Part shown: positions 40,993 to 50,982 of the stretch, piece after piece
Layout of the letters: every line of letters begins with the position of its first letter
Position numbering within the stretch: the first letter of the stretch is position 1
From: Oscillospiraceae bacterium
GTDB taxonomy: Bacteria > Bacillota > Clostridia > Oscillospirales > Oscillospiraceae
Length of the DNA stretch: 64,000 nt
Reading direction: 5' to 3'
NCBI GenBank assembly: GCA_017430455.1
Contig: JAFRMX010000009.1
Location: forward strand, 1-64,000
Notes under the pieces: generated by a model
Told to the model about the DNA's origin: nothing
What the model saw: only the letters and a program-made list of their open reading frames with translations
Databases searched by the model: none
Position numbers and translations under genes: made by a program

Positions 40993-41204
40993 AAGTAAAC
41001 ATCAGAAGAGACAAATGCATGGGCTGCGAGATGTGCCAGGGCATAGCCGGAGATGTCTTTAAAGTGAACGGGCTCGGCTACAGCGAGGAGATCGGCCCCG
41101 TCAAAGCGTCCAACTTGAGAGAGGTGAAGGACGCCATAAGATCCTGCCCGATGCAGGCAATATCGCTCAGTCCCGGATTTTTCAAGGGAAAAAGCGCTAA
41201 GTGA
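40989..41204 (+). CDS. Single-cluster ferredoxin
   Basis: The 71-residue protein has CMGCEMC (Cys 10, 13, 16) and a distant CP (Cys near 54), so all four ligands of one [4Fe-4S] cluster are present, as in small ferredoxins of anaerobes. It is coupled to the TSCPD gene upstream and lies 11 bp before the phosphorylase gene. The electron partner is not known. Confidence 0.85.
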   Translation: MKVNIRRDKCMGCEMCQGIAGDVFKVNGLGYSEEIGPVKASNLREVKDAIRSCPMQAISLSPGFFKGKSAK

Positions 41205-41215
41205 GGTGATCGTAT

Positions 41216-42520
41216 ATGCTGATGACTGACATTATCTGCAAAAAGAGGGACGGAGAAGCCCTTACAAAAGAGGAGATCGGGTTTTTCGTAAAGGGATATG
41301 TCTCGGGAGAGATCCCGGACTACCAGGCCTCCGCGCTATGCATGGCCATTTATTTCCGCGGAATGAACGACGATGAGATTCTGGACCTGACGCTCGCCAT
41401 GATGAACAGCGGGGAGACCGTCGATCTGTCGGGGATAGAGGGGATCAAGGCCGACAAGCACTCCACCGGAGGAGTCGGGGACAAGACCTCTCTCGTGCTC
41501 TGCCCGATGGCCGCGGCGGCGGGGCTCAAGATCGCCAAGATGTCCGGCAGGGGGCTCGGCCACACGGGAGGCACCATAGACAAGCTCGAGAGCTTTCCGG
41601 GCTTTACGGTCGAGATATCCGAGGAAAGATTTCTCGAAAACGTAAACAGGATCGGGATCTCGATAATCGGCCAGAGCAAAAACCTGGTGCCGGCTGACAA
41701 GAAGCTCTACGCGCTCCGTGATGTCACGGGAACGGTCCCGAGCGTTCCGCTGATCGTTTCGAGCATAATGTCCAAGAAACTCGCCTCCGGAGGGGATATC
41801 ATCGTTCTGGATGTAAAATGCGGGAGCGGGTCCTTCATGAAGACGAAAGAGGAGGCAGAAGCCCTCGCAAAGCAGCTGGTACGTGTCGGAAAAGCGGCGG
41901 GGAAGAAGACAGCCGCTGTCATCACCGACATGGACGAACCGCTCGGAAACGCTGTGGGCAACGCTCTCGAGGTAAAGGAGGCCATAGCGGTTCTGAAGGG
42001 CGAAAAGAAGGGTGATCTCTATGAGCTCTGCATGACCCTGGGCTCTCTCATGCTGGTGAGCGCGGAGAAAGCCGCTTCGCTTGAAGATGCCCGAAAGATG
42101 CTCGAAAAGACGATATCCGACGGATCCGCGCTCGAAAAGCTCGCGCTTATGGTGGAGGCCCAGGGCGGCGACAGCAGGTATGTGTATGACGAGTCCATGC
42201 TGCCCGCGGCAAAATACACGCTCGAAGTATTGGCGCCGATGTCCGGATACGTAAAGCACATAGAAGCTGACGACATAGGACTTGCCTCGATGCATCTCGG
42301 AGGAGGCAGGGCGACCAAAGAGGATACTATAGACCTCTCGGTCGGGATCATCATAAACAGGAAAGTCGGGGATTACGCGGCCAAAGGTGAGAGCATCGCC
42401 ACGATACACGCCGACGACATGAACAGGGCGCGGGCCGCGGCGGAGGCTGTCCTCAGGGCATATGAATTCTCGGAAGAAAAAACTGAGCGCGAGCCGCTTA
42501 TAAAGGAGATAATACAATGA
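41216..42520 (+). CDS. pdp: Pyrimidine-nucleoside phosphorylase
   Basis: The 434-residue protein splits thymidine, uridine and deoxyuridine with phosphate. Motifs: [20 protein letters not shown] (phosphate/nucleoside binding, near 78-97), [20 protein letters not shown] (the family signature, near 109-128) and [11 protein letters not shown]. The length is typical. AGGTGAT precedes the ATG; another ATG follows two codons later. It ends overlapping the glyoxalase gene by 4 bp (ATGA). Confidence 0.93.
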   Translation: MLMTDIICKKRDGEALTKEEIGFFVKGYVSGEIPDYQASALCMAIYFRGMNDDEILDLTLAMMNSGETVDLSGIEGIKADKHSTGGVGDKTSLVLCPMAAAAGLKIAKMSGRGLGHTGGTIDKLESFPGFTVEISEERFLENVNRIGISIIGQSKNLVPADKKLYALRDVTGTVPSVPLIVSSIMSKKLASGGDIIVLDVKCGSGSFMKTKEEAEALAKQLVRVGKAAGKKTAAVITDMDEPLGNAVGNALEVKEAIAVLKGEKKGDLYELCMTLGSLMLVSAEKAASLEDARKMLEKTISDGSALEKLALMVEAQGGDSRYVYDESMLPAAKYTLEVLAPMSGYVKHIEADDIGLASMHLGGGRATKEDTIDLSVGIIINRKVGDYAAKGESIATIHADDMNRARAAAEAVLRAYEFSEEKTEREPLIKEIIQ

Positions 42521-42885
42521 AATTCCGTATGCAGCATCAGAACTTCAACGTTTCCGACCTTGAGACATCGCTCAGGTTTTATGAAAAGGCACTGGGCTTT
42601 ACGGAGATAAAGCGCAAGACCGGCGACGGCTTTACCATAGTCTTTGTCGGAAACGACACTACGGATTTCCAGCTCGAGCTCACATGCCTCGACGATCACC
42701 CTCAGAAATACGATCTGGGCGAGTGCGAATTCCACTTGGCGGTCAGGACTGAGGAATATGAAAAAGCCCATCTGCTGCATGAGCAGATGGGATGCATATG
42801 CTTTGAAAACCCGAAGATGGGGATCTATTTCATCGAGGACCCGGACGGCTACTGGATAGAGGTCCTGAGAGAGAAAAACAGATAG
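42517..42885 (+). CDS. gloA: Lactoylglutathione lyase-like glyoxalase I
   Basis: The 122-residue protein is a one-domain VOC enzyme. It has [20 protein letters not shown] (His metal ligand), LELTCL (Glu ligand), EFHLAV (His ligand) and [14 protein letters not shown] (Glu ligand), so all four metal ligands of glyoxalase I are present. It detoxifies methylglyoxal using a thiol; with mgsA in the same core region, the cell can make and remove methylglyoxal. Confidence 0.88.
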   Translation: MKFRMQHQNFNVSDLETSLRFYEKALGFTEIKRKTGDGFTIVFVGNDTTDFQLELTCLDDHPQKYDLGECEFHLAVRTEEYEKAHLLHEQMGCICFENPKMGIYFIEDPDGYWIEVLREKNR

Positions 42886-42891
42886 GAAAGC

Positions 42892-43881
42892 TTATTTCTT
42901 TCTGAGCCTTATGTCGTCACCGGCAAAAGGCAGTGCGACAAATTCACCGTTAATGCGGCTCGCGATCTGCGGGCCGTATTTTTTTCCAATGTCCGCCGGC
43001 CTGATATTTGAGGAGATTATGGTCTTCCTCCCGTTTATGAGCCTTGTGTTTATGAGCTCGTAGAGCGCGCTCTGGGTCACGGAGGTCACGACCTCCGTTC
43101 CGAGATCGTCGAGTATCATGAGGTCGCAGTCGAGCATCCTCTTCCACTTTGAAGCGGCCGTGTCCCCGGCTTCGCTGTCGCGGGAGAAGCGTTTCGTCTC
43201 GTAGATGTCGAAGGCCGCCCCGCAGCTTTCATAGCACACGGAAAAGCCGCTTCCGGCGACAGCCCTCGCCACGCAGGCTGAGAGATATGTCTTGCCGACG
43301 CCCGTCGGGCCGAAGAAATAGAGATTTCTGTCGTCGTCACGGAAATTGTCCGCATAGGAGACGCAGATATCGCGGATATCCGACATGTAATCCCGCGGGC
43401 TTCCCTCCAGGGAGCTGTCGAATTCGTTGCTGTAGAGGCTGAGGTCGAAGCTCTCGAAGCTCTCGTCGTTTTTCAGAAGCGTGCCGAGCATCTTCGTCAC
43501 CTCGGCGTTGTAGAGCCTTTTGAGGCATGAACAGACGCGATTGCCGTCCATCCCCGTATCGCGGCAGATCGGGCAGGAATAGATCTCGTCGAGATAATCC
43601 CGGGCAAAGCCGTGCGCCTCGAGCGCGGAGGCCCTCTCCTCCTGAAGACGGAGATTGCGGTCCTGCAGCGCCTTGAGGTCCTCGAGCTGCGTGCCGCTCT
43701 TCGAAAAGGCAAGCCTTGCAAGCTCACTCATCTGGCGCGAGAGAGCCCTGTCCGTCTCGGCGATCTCCGGATATCTGGAATGTATAAAGGCGATCCTGCG
43801 CTCCCTCTCGGCGCGGTTTGCCTCTCTTATGTCAGCGAGGGCGGCGTTTGCCTTCGCAAGGAGTTTTCCGTCGTATGCCAT
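42892..43881 (-). CDS. DnaC/DnaI-like helicase loader ATPase
   Basis: The 329-residue protein has an N-terminal coiled region, a Zn-binding stretch (CPICRDTG, CSCL; near 101-118) and a DnaC-type AAA+ core. Walker A is GPTGVGKTYL (near 192) and Walker B LMILDDLG (near 254); the C-terminus has SRINGEF and lysine/arginine tail. It loads the replicative helicase. Start overlaps the stop of the DnaD gene by one base; the two probably form a loading unit. Confidence 0.88.
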   Translation of the reverse strand: MAYDGKLLAKANAALADIREANRAERERRIAFIHSRYPEIAETDRALSRQMSELARLAFSKSGTQLEDLKALQDRNLRLQEERASALEAHGFARDYLDEIYSCPICRDTGMDGNRVCSCLKRLYNAEVTKMLGTLLKNDESFESFDLSLYSNEFDSSLEGSPRDYMSDIRDICVSYADNFRDDDRNLYFFGPTGVGKTYLSACVARAVAGSGFSVCYESCGAAFDIYETKRFSRDSEAGDTAASKWKRMLDCDLMILDDLGTEVVTSVTQSALYELINTRLINGRKTIISSNIRPADIGKKYGPQIASRINGEFVALPFAGDDIRLRKK

Positions 43882-44807
43882 TACTCCTCCTGCCTCCTGT
43901 GCCTGTTCTTAAGCTTTTCCCTCTCTTGTGGGGTCAGCGCGGTGTAGCTCCCGCCCTGCTGCGGAGGACGTGTCACCTTTCTGGAAGGTTCGGCCGCCTC
44001 GATCTCAGCGGCGGTATGGAGGCCTTTCGCGTGCCAGTTTCTCAGTATGGTGTCCATGTACTTCCACGCGAGCTTTCCGGTATTTAAAACGGTGATGTCG
44101 AATGCCCGGCTCACGGCCTCGTCCTCAAAGCCCATATCTGCCCAGGCCTCGGCGTATTTCTTCTCGCTCGGAGAATAGTCCCTTCCGCTTATTCCGAAGA
44201 TCTTTTTGTACTGCTCGGACTTTTCGCGCTTTCTGCGCTTTTCGGCCACATATTTTTCCGCGGCGTCATAGTCCCTTATGCCCTCCTCATACCATTCGAA
44301 GGCTTCGTTTTCGAGGTAGCGGATAAAGGGGGAGCGGCTGCCTTTGTATTTTCTGTCTATCTCCTCCTTGCAGTAGTGCATCATGAAGATGATCACGTCC
44401 GGAGAGAGCGCCAGATGGTCGTAGATCCCGTATATTTTTATCATCTCGCTAGAGCTGAGCTGGTGCCCGAGGATCTGCCCGGCCTCGGATATGAGATCCC
44501 TGAAGGTCGGGTCGCCCTTTTCACGGCCGGTTATCTCGTCGGCCGTATATACCGGGAGCTTCGGGGCCTCTTTTATTGGCCTTCCGGTTCCGGGCACATT
44601 TGCCCGTGGAGAGAAAAGCCCGGCGTTTTCAAGCTTTTCGCGGGCGTTTTCGATCTGTTCTTTTGTGCGGCAGAGCTCTCTGGCGGCGTTGTCCGGGTCG
44701 TAGCCGCGAAGCCCCGTATAGATATAGAGCAGGGCCATGTCGCCGTCGTGGGCGGCGATCAGTGCCTCCGCGGCCTCTGCCGGATCAAATTGTTTTTTGC
44801 TGTTCAT
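43881..44807 (-). CDS. DnaD-domain replication protein
   Basis: The 308-residue protein has an N-terminal winged-helix-like region (ARELCRTKEQIENAREKLEN) and two DnaD-type C-terminal domains (about 95-180, LSSSEMIKIYGIYDHLALSP, and 205-270, KKYAEAWADMGFEDEAVSRA with YMDTILRNWHAKGL). The YxxxIxxxW motif at the end of the second domain is the family hallmark. It acts with the DnaC-like ATPase in helicase loading. Confidence 0.88.
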   Translation of the reverse strand: MNSKKQFDPAEAAEALIAAHDGDMALLYIYTGLRGYDPDNAARELCRTKEQIENAREKLENAGLFSPRANVPGTGRPIKEAPKLPVYTADEITGREKGDPTFRDLISEAGQILGHQLSSSEMIKIYGIYDHLALSPDVIIFMMHYCKEEIDRKYKGSRSPFIRYLENEAFEWYEEGIRDYDAAEKYVAEKRRKREKSEQYKKIFGISGRDYSPSEKKYAEAWADMGFEDEAVSRAFDITVLNTGKLAWKYMDTILRNWHAKGLHTAAEIEAAEPSRKVTRPPQQGGSYTALTPQEREKLKNRHRRQEE

Positions 44808-44928
44808 AGATTCACCGGAATTTACCGAAAATTTACTTTATGTACAATCATTGCAGCGCCTGCCGGAGTATAATGGCCAAAAATGCCCGCGGCTTCGGCG
44901 TATCGGACATTATATCATTAAAATTAAC

Positions 44929-44958
44929 TTGTCGCAATAAGTATATGTGTGGTATAAT
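44929..44958 (+). promoter_or_regulatory. Promoter of U32-mreC operon
   Basis: TTGTCG (44929-44934) and TATAAT (44953-44958) with an 18-bp spacer and a TG extension; 28 bp before the ATG. Confidence 0.7.
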
Positions 44959-44985
44959 CTATTGCTTTAAGGCAGGAGAATATTT

Positions 44986-47070
44986 ATGCTTGAATTACTT
45001 TCGCCGGCAGGCTCGCCTGAGGCAGTCATAGCGGCGGTTCAAAACGGAGCAGATTCCGTATATATGGGCTTTGGCGACTTTAACGCCAGAAGGGGCGCGA
45101 AGAACTTCTCACCGCAAGAGCTTGAGAAGGCGATCCGCTATTGCAGGATAAGAGGCTGCAAGACCTATGTATGCCTCAATACCCTGATCTCCGACAGGGA
45201 GACGGCGGCAGCTTTAAACTATGCCGGCCTTGCCGCGGATATGGGCGCCACGGGCTTCATAGTTCAGGATCTGGGCCTTGTCAGCATACTTAAAAGGAGC
45301 CTTCCTTCGATGCCCGTTCACGCGAGCACGCAGATGAGCATCCACAACCTGGCGGGCGCAAAAGCGGCGGCCGAGATGGGCTGCTCCAGAGTCGTTCTGG
45401 CAAGGGAGCTCAGCCTTGAACAGATAAAATATATAACGCAGAATGCAGGAGTCGAGACCGAGATATTCGTACACGGCGCTCTCTGCTTCTGCCACAGCGG
45501 CCAGTGCTATATGAGCGCGTGCATCGGCAGGAGAAGCGGTAACAGGGGCATGTGTGCCCAGCCCTGCAGGATGCAGTACTCTCTCGGCGGCAGAATGGAT
45601 GAATATCCGCTCTCCCTCAAGGACAACTGCCTCGTTCAGAGCCTTGACGTGATAGATCAGGCGGGAGTCGCCTGCATAAAGATAGAGGGCAGGATGAAAC
45701 GCCCCGAGTACACAGCGATAGTCACCGGAGTATATTCCGACGCCATAAAGAAAGGGATCTCTCCGAGCGCCGCGGATATGCAGAGGCTGGAGTCGGCCTT
45801 CTCGAGACAGGGCTTTACGGACGGATATTTCACCGGCAGCAAAGAGGACATGTTCGGAGTCAGGGCGGAGAACGACAGCGGAAACGAAAAGCTCTATTCC
45901 GACGCCAGGAAGAAATACTCCGACAGCGAAGTGCGCAGAGTCGGGATAAACTTCTACACCGTCTGCAAAAAAGGCGAGAAGATAGCCGCGGCGGCCAGCG
46001 ACGAGGACGGAAACAAGGCCGTAGCTTACGGGATCATGCCGGAAGCCGCGAGAAGCACCGGGCTCACCGCGGAGTACCTGCGCGACCAGATGCAGAAGAC
46101 CGGCGGAACGCCCTATGAATGCATAGAGAACAAAGCGATCACAGATCCGGATCTCTTCCTCCCTGCAAGCTCGATAAACGAGCTGAGAAGAGACCTTATA
46201 GCCAAGATAACGAAGCTCAGGGCGGAAGCTCCCCCCGTCGTGCATTACCCCAAGCCTCCGCTTCCCGCGGGAAGGAAGGTGCAGGGCGCTCCCAAATGGA
46301 TAATCCAGGTGACGGACCCGGAGCAGCTCACAGAGGAGCTCGCGGCTGAGAGGCCCGACTACATATATTTCCCGGCCATGAGGCTCATCGCCAGTCCGCA
46401 GAGATTGAAGCCCTTCACGGACAACGGCTGTGTTCCCGTCGCGGTATTGCCGAGGGTAATAACCGATACTGAGGAGCAGGACGTCAGAGCAGTTCTGGAG
46501 CAGCTCAGGAAAGAGGGCATTGAAGAAGTGCTGGCAGGGAACCTCGGCCACGTGATGATGGCCAGAGACCTGGGGCTGGCGGTCCGCGGGGATTTCGGAC
46601 TCAACGTGTTCAACTCCTACTCGCTCGATGTCCTGAGAAACGCGGGGCTCATTTCCGTTACGGCGTCATTCGAGCTCAGGATAGCGCAGATAAAGGACAT
46701 GCTCAAATCCATAGACACCGAGATCATCACTTACGGCAGACTGCCCGTCATGGTTTCGGACCAGTGCATAATAAGGCAGAGCGCCGGCAAATGCGCCTGC
46801 GCCAAGCCCGGAAGCCTCTCCGACAGAACGGGGAACGTGTTCCCGGTAGTCAAGGAATTCGGCTGCAGGAATGTCATATACAATGCCCACAAGCTGTACA
46901 TGGCAGACAAGCAGGAGGACATTAAGGCGGCGGGCGTGTGGGGCACAAGGCTTCTGTTCACGACGGAGAGCCCGAGGGAGACCGTCGAGGTCTTCAGGTG
47001 CTACAAGGGCACTTCGGATTACAAGCCCAACGTGCTCACAAGAGGGCTTTACTACAGGGGAGTCGACTGA
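44986..47070 (+). CDS. U32-family peptidase/RNA hydroxylase-like protein
   Basis: The 694-residue protein starts MLELLSPAGSPEAVIAAVQN and contains the U32 signature EIFVHGALCFCHSGQCYMS (near 158-176), further Cys residues for an iron-sulfur site (GNRGMCAQPCR) and a C-terminal DUF3656-like extension. Family members include collagenase-type peptidases and the RlhA/TrhP tRNA or rRNA modification enzymes, so I keep the call general. It is the first gene of a run with mreC; mreC starts 4 bp after its stop. Confidence 0.9.
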   Translation: MLELLSPAGSPEAVIAAVQNGADSVYMGFGDFNARRGAKNFSPQELEKAIRYCRIRGCKTYVCLNTLISDRETAAALNYAGLAADMGATGFIVQDLGLVSILKRSLPSMPVHASTQMSIHNLAGAKAAAEMGCSRVVLARELSLEQIKYITQNAGVETEIFVHGALCFCHSGQCYMSACIGRRSGNRGMCAQPCRMQYSLGGRMDEYPLSLKDNCLVQSLDVIDQAGVACIKIEGRMKRPEYTAIVTGVYSDAIKKGISPSAADMQRLESAFSRQGFTDGYFTGSKEDMFGVRAENDSGNEKLYSDARKKYSDSEVRRVGINFYTVCKKGEKIAAAASDEDGNKAVAYGIMPEAARSTGLTAEYLRDQMQKTGGTPYECIENKAITDPDLFLPASSINELRRDLIAKITKLRAEAPPVVHYPKPPLPAGRKVQGAPKWIIQVTDPEQLTEELAAERPDYIYFPAMRLIASPQRLKPFTDNGCVPVAVLPRVITDTEEQDVRAVLEQLRKEGIEEVLAGNLGHVMMARDLGLAVRGDFGLNVFNSYSLDVLRNAGLISVTASFELRIAQIKDMLKSIDTEIITYGRLPVMVSDQCIIRQSAGKCACAKPGSLSDRTGNVFPVVKEFGCRNVIYNAHKLYMADKQEDIKAAGVWGTRLLFTTESPRETVEVFRCYKGTSDYKPNVLTRGLYYRGVD

Positions 47071-47074
47071 ACAA

Positions 47075-47917
47075 TTGAAAGACTTTATCAGGAAAAACGG
47101 AATAAAGGTCGGCGTAATAGTACTGGCAGTCATCGTCCTGATCGGTTTCGGGAGCGTTGCGCGCAACGGACAGGTCGGAGCCGGGCATAACGCCCTCGGA
47201 ATAGTCAAGGCACCGATCCAGAAGGCGGTCTCCTCGGCAGTCAACTGGCTGAACAGCATCTACGGTTACCTGTACAACTACGATTCCCTGCTCGCAGAGA
47301 ACGAATCGCTGAGGTCCCAGCTGGCGGACGCGCAGGAAAGCGCCAGGGAAGGCATCGCTGCGTCCGAAGAGAACAGAAGGCTCAGAGAGCTTCTGAACCT
47401 CAGGGAAAAGCACAGGGACTATGTGCTTGAATCTTCCAAGGTCGTATTGTGGTCCTCAACGAACTGGTCTTCGGCATTTACGATTAGCAAGGGCTCGTCC
47501 AGCGGAATAGAGCTCGGCGATCCGGTCATTACAGAGTACGGGGTGCTCGTCGGGCAGGTAACGGAGCTCGGCAGCTCCTGGGCGACAGTCAGTACGCTTA
47601 TAGACGTCAATATGTCCGTCGGCGCCTTTGTAGGCCATCAGGAGGCGTCAGGAATGGTCGTCGGCGATTACGCGCTTATGAAAAACAAGAATGCCAAGGT
47701 CAGCTATCTCGCGGACAACGCCCAGATCTACGTCGGGGACGAGGTCCTCACTTCGGGCTCTGGCACTTCGTTTCCCGCGGGTCTCGTTATAGGGACGCTT
47801 ACAAATGTCCAGACGGAGGCGGGAGGCCAGATAGAGTTCGGGATCCTGAAGCCGGCCATAGATTATTCGGACCTTGTGCAGGTGTTTATAATAAAGGAAT
47901 TCGATGTTGTCGAATAG
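47075..47917 (+). CDS. mreC: Rod-shape protein MreC
   Basis: The 280-residue protein begins at TTG 47075 (read as Met, then KDFIRKNGIKVGVIVLAVIV), with an N-terminal membrane helix, a coiled coil (about 70-110, NESLRSQLADAQESAREGIA) and beta-barrel domains (FTISKGSSSGIELGDPVITE and DEVLTSGSGTSFPAGLVIGT). The TTG is the only start near the expected N-terminus; GGGGAG lies about 12 nt upstream. MreC links MreB, MreD and PBP2 in the elongasome. Four bp separate it from the U32 gene. Confidence 0.9.
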   Translation: MKDFIRKNGIKVGVIVLAVIVLIGFGSVARNGQVGAGHNALGIVKAPIQKAVSSAVNWLNSIYGYLYNYDSLLAENESLRSQLADAQESAREGIAASEENRRLRELLNLREKHRDYVLESSKVVLWSSTNWSSAFTISKGSSSGIELGDPVITEYGVLVGQVTELGSSWATVSTLIDVNMSVGAFVGHQEASGMVVGDYALMKNKNAKVSYLADNAQIYVGDEVLTSGSGTSFPAGLVIGTLTNVQTEAGGQIEFGILKPAIDYSDLVQVFIIKEFDVVE

Positions 47918-48427
47918 ATGAAGCTCAGAGAATACTTTACAAGAGAACGGCTGCGTAAAATAATCTTTTATGCGCTGTATATGTTTATTGCCCTTGTCGT
48001 GCAAGAGATCGTGCTTTCCGGGCTCAGGCTCGGGAAATACTATGCGTTTCTGCTGCCCTCGGTGGCCGTAGCTCTCGGCATGTTCGAAGGCTCGTTCTGG
48101 GGAAGCATGCTGGCGCTCGTTCTCGGACTATTTACGGATCTGATGTATCCGGAGACCGTGATCATGTACATGATCCTTTTCCCGGCCACGGCATTCACAG
48201 TGGGTTTTCTGGTCAGGTTTTTTCTCAACAGGAGCTTTCTTGCATATATGGGCTCGGCATTCATATGCCTGATAGTGACGGGACTTGTACAGGGGCTTAA
48301 GGTGCTCATGACAGACAGCTTCACGATCGAGGTGTTCGTGACTGTCGTTGTACAGACTCTTATATCGCTTCCGCTTGCGGTGCTTTGCTATTTTCCGCCC
48401 ATGAGGTTCAGGGAGAGTTTGAGTTAG
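47918..48427 (+). CDS. mreD: Rod-shape protein MreD
   Basis: The 169-residue protein has five to six membrane helices and the MreD pattern (GMFEGSFWGSMLALVLGLFT, then DLMYPETV). It starts directly after the mreC stop codon and precedes PBP2, the standard mreC-mreD-mrdA order. No mreB is in the window. Confidence 0.88.
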   Translation: MKLREYFTRERLRKIIFYALYMFIALVVQEIVLSGLRLGKYYAFLLPSVAVALGMFEGSFWGSMLALVLGLFTDLMYPETVIMYMILFPATAFTVGFLVRFFLNRSFLAYMGSAFICLIVTGLVQGLKVLMTDSFTIEVFVTVVVQTLISLPLAVLCYFPPMRFRESLS

Positions 48428-48429
48428 AG

Positions 48430-50538
48430 ATGAACAGAACGGTAAACAAGGGAAGACTGGCAGTTCTTGCCGTCATCGTCGTTATACTTCTTTTCGTATA
48501 CATTGCGTTCCTTTATGATCTTCAGATAATACAGGGTGAGGAATACTACCTCAGAAGCAGCGAGACCAAGGTAAAGGACGAGATTGTTCCGGCCTCCAGG
48601 GGCAATATTCTGGACAGATACGGCAGGGTGCTCGTCAGCAATGAGGAATGTTACAACCTTACGATAGATGTCACCAAGCTCTTCGCTGACGGAAGCGAGG
48701 CTGCAAACAAGACGATCCTGGATCTTATCAACCTGGTGGATGAACACGGGGACGTGTACATCGACGATCTCCCGATAACAAAGGCGCCTCCGTTCGAGTA
48801 TACGGAGATGACAGAGATCCAGAAGAATATGCTCGAGGCGTATTTCAGGGACAAGGCCAAGGAAGGCCTGAGCACCGACACCACAGCGGTAGAGCTGATG
48901 AGCTATATGCGTACGAGATACGACATACCGAACGATTTCTCGGCGGAGGACATGAGAAAGGTCTGCGGGCTGAGATACTCGATAAACGTCCGTTACGCGA
49001 TCAACACCTCCGAGTATGTCTTTGTTGAGGACGCCAGCATGGGGCTTATTGCCACCATAATGGAGAGAAAGCTCGACGGCATAGAGGTAAAAAGAGCGTA
49101 TACCCGTGTATACAACACGAATTATGCCGCACATCTGCTCGGTTACGTCGGACTCATGACCCAGGAGGAATACGAGAAGTACTCTCTCGTCGACTATGCG
49201 AATGACGCAGTGGTCGGAAAAGACGGAGTTGAGTATACCTTCGAGGACTACCTGCACGGGCAGGAAGGCGAGGTCAAGGTGACGACGACTGCGGACGGGA
49301 CCATACTGAGCCAGTACTATACCAAGGACCCGGTTCCCGGCAACAACGTGTATCTTACCATAGACATCACCCTCCAGGAGGCGACCGAACGCGCGCTCGC
49401 GAGCGGCATAGAAGCGCTTATCGCGACGAGGGAAGTCGAGATGCAGGAGTTCGCCGCCAGAGGCGAGCCCTATCCCGAGAAGTATGAGATAACAGGCGCT
49501 TCGGCTGTGGTAATAGATGTTAAGACAGGTGAGCCTCTCGCTCTGGCGAGCTGGCCGACTTATAATCCTGCCACGGTCGTCGAGGACTATGCAGATCTCA
49601 TGAAAGCCGATAACACTCCGCTCTTCAACAGGACCCTGCTCGGCGCATACGCTCCGGGTTCCTGTTTCAAGCCCTGTACTGCAATAGCCTGTCTCTCCGA
49701 GGGTATCATCAATACGGAAGACAAGATAAAGTGTGAGGGCGTCTTCACGAAATACGCAGCCGAAGGCTACGCCCCTGAGTGCTGGATCTGGTCTTCGTAT
49801 CAGTGGACTCACGACGAGGAGAATGTTACAACAGCCGTCAGAGACTCGTGCAACTATTTCTTTTATACGATAGTCAATGACCTCGGTGTCGACCTGCTGG
49901 GCAAATACGCGCACGATTTCGGCCTGGGCTCATCGACGGGTATAGAACTCATAGAGACGACAGGCAACATGGCAAACCGCGAAAACCACATGGACTACGC
50001 GGGCGCCGTGTGGCGTATAGGTGATACGCTGCAGGCAGGTATCGGCCAGTCCGACTCTATATTCACACCGCTTCAGATGGGCGTCTACTGTTCGACGATC
50101 GCCAACAGCGGGACAAGGTATTCCGCGTCGATCTTAAAGCAGGTGAGAAACTACGACTACAGCGAACAGATCTATGAACGCAAACCGGAAGTGCTCGCAA
50201 CGGTCAAGAGCGCCCGGTTCAATTGGGACGCTGTTCAGGACGGGATGTGGCGAGTGGCCAATGAGCCCGGAGGCACGGGCTATGAGACATGGTTCGACTA
50301 TCCCTACCAGGTGGCCGCTAAAACGGGAACGGCCCAGAAGGGCGAGAACATAGTCAACGACGGTATCTTCATGTGTTATGCTCCGTACAGAGACCCTCAG
50401 GTCGCGATAGCGATCATTGTCGAGAGAGGCGGATCCGGATCGGCGGTTTCATTCATAGCAAGGAACATACTTGACGTTTATTTCAATATTCAAAGTTACA
50501 GTGATACTCAGGAACATGAGATGGCACTGCTGAGATAA
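48430..50538 (+). CDS. mrdA: Penicillin-binding protein 2 (elongation transpeptidase)
   Basis: The 702-residue class B PBP has an N-terminal helix (15-35), a dimerisation region and a transpeptidase domain. The active-site motif is SCFK (Ser near 413), SCN near 473 and KTGT near 633, all intact. ATG 48430 starts MNRTVNKGRLAVLAVIVVIL; a longer frame from 48385 overlaps mreD and has no reason to be used. It follows the mreD stop by 2 bp. It is the transpeptidase of the rod complex. Confidence 0.92.
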   Translation: MNRTVNKGRLAVLAVIVVILLFVYIAFLYDLQIIQGEEYYLRSSETKVKDEIVPASRGNILDRYGRVLVSNEECYNLTIDVTKLFADGSEAANKTILDLINLVDEHGDVYIDDLPITKAPPFEYTEMTEIQKNMLEAYFRDKAKEGLSTDTTAVELMSYMRTRYDIPNDFSAEDMRKVCGLRYSINVRYAINTSEYVFVEDASMGLIATIMERKLDGIEVKRAYTRVYNTNYAAHLLGYVGLMTQEEYEKYSLVDYANDAVVGKDGVEYTFEDYLHGQEGEVKVTTTADGTILSQYYTKDPVPGNNVYLTIDITLQEATERALASGIEALIATREVEMQEFAARGEPYPEKYEITGASAVVIDVKTGEPLALASWPTYNPATVVEDYADLMKADNTPLFNRTLLGAYAPGSCFKPCTAIACLSEGIINTEDKIKCEGVFTKYAAEGYAPECWIWSSYQWTHDEENVTTAVRDSCNYFFYTIVNDLGVDLLGKYAHDFGLGSSTGIELIETTGNMANRENHMDYAGAVWRIGDTLQAGIGQSDSIFTPLQMGVYCSTIANSGTRYSASILKQVRNYDYSEQIYERKPEVLATVKSARFNWDAVQDGMWRVANEPGGTGYETWFDYPYQVAAKTGTAQKGENIVNDGIFMCYAPYRDPQVAIAIIVERGGSGSAVSFIARNILDVYFNIQSYSDTQEHEMALLR

Positions 50539-50558
50539 AAGAGGAGAACGGATTATAT

Positions 50559-50963
50559 ATGAATATAGCATTGATGGCCCATGACAGAAAAAAGGAACTT
50601 ATGGTTCAGTTCTGCATCGCATACTGCGGGATACTGGCCGAGCACAGCATATGCGCGACACATGTGACCGGCAAGCTGGTTGCCGAATCGACGGGACTTC
50701 CCATAACGCTGTATATGCACGCGGACCAGGGCGGAGCACAGCAGATCGCGTCGAGGATATCTTATAACGAGATAGACCTTGTGCTGTTTTTCTGCGATCC
50801 GGACAATCCCGGAGGCTTCAATGACATCAACCGCATAGAGCGCCTCTGTGACAAATACCAGATCCCCTTTGCCACAAATGCCGCCACAGCCGAGGTCATG
50901 ATCCAGGGGCTGCGCCGCGGAGATCTTGACTGGCGCAACATAGTAAATCCGACCAACAGATAA
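50559..50963 (+). CDS. mgsA: Methylglyoxal synthase
   Basis: The 134-residue protein turns dihydroxyacetone phosphate into methylglyoxal and phosphate. It starts MNIALMAHDRKKELMVQFCI and has the family motifs HVTGKLV, DLVLFFCDPDN with the catalytic Asp, and PFATNAATAE. The length is normal. AGAGGAG precedes the ATG. It follows PBP2 by 20 bp and may be part of the same transcript. Confidence 0.92.
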   Translation: MNIALMAHDRKKELMVQFCIAYCGILAEHSICATHVTGKLVAESTGLPITLYMHADQGGAQQIASRISYNEIDLVLFFCDPDNPGGFNDINRIERLCDKYQIPFATNAATAEVMIQGLRRGDLDWRNIVNPTNR

Positions 50964-50982
50964 AGGAAAGAAACACAGAGAT

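Noticed and set aside
45214..46551. A 445-codon open frame antisense to the U32 gene
   Set aside because: Shadow frame; U32 signature is intact on the other strand.
48424..49914. A 496-codon open frame antisense to PBP2
   Set aside because: It mirrors the codon pattern of the PBP2 gene, has no ribosome site or known domain, and PBP2 has full catalytic motifs.
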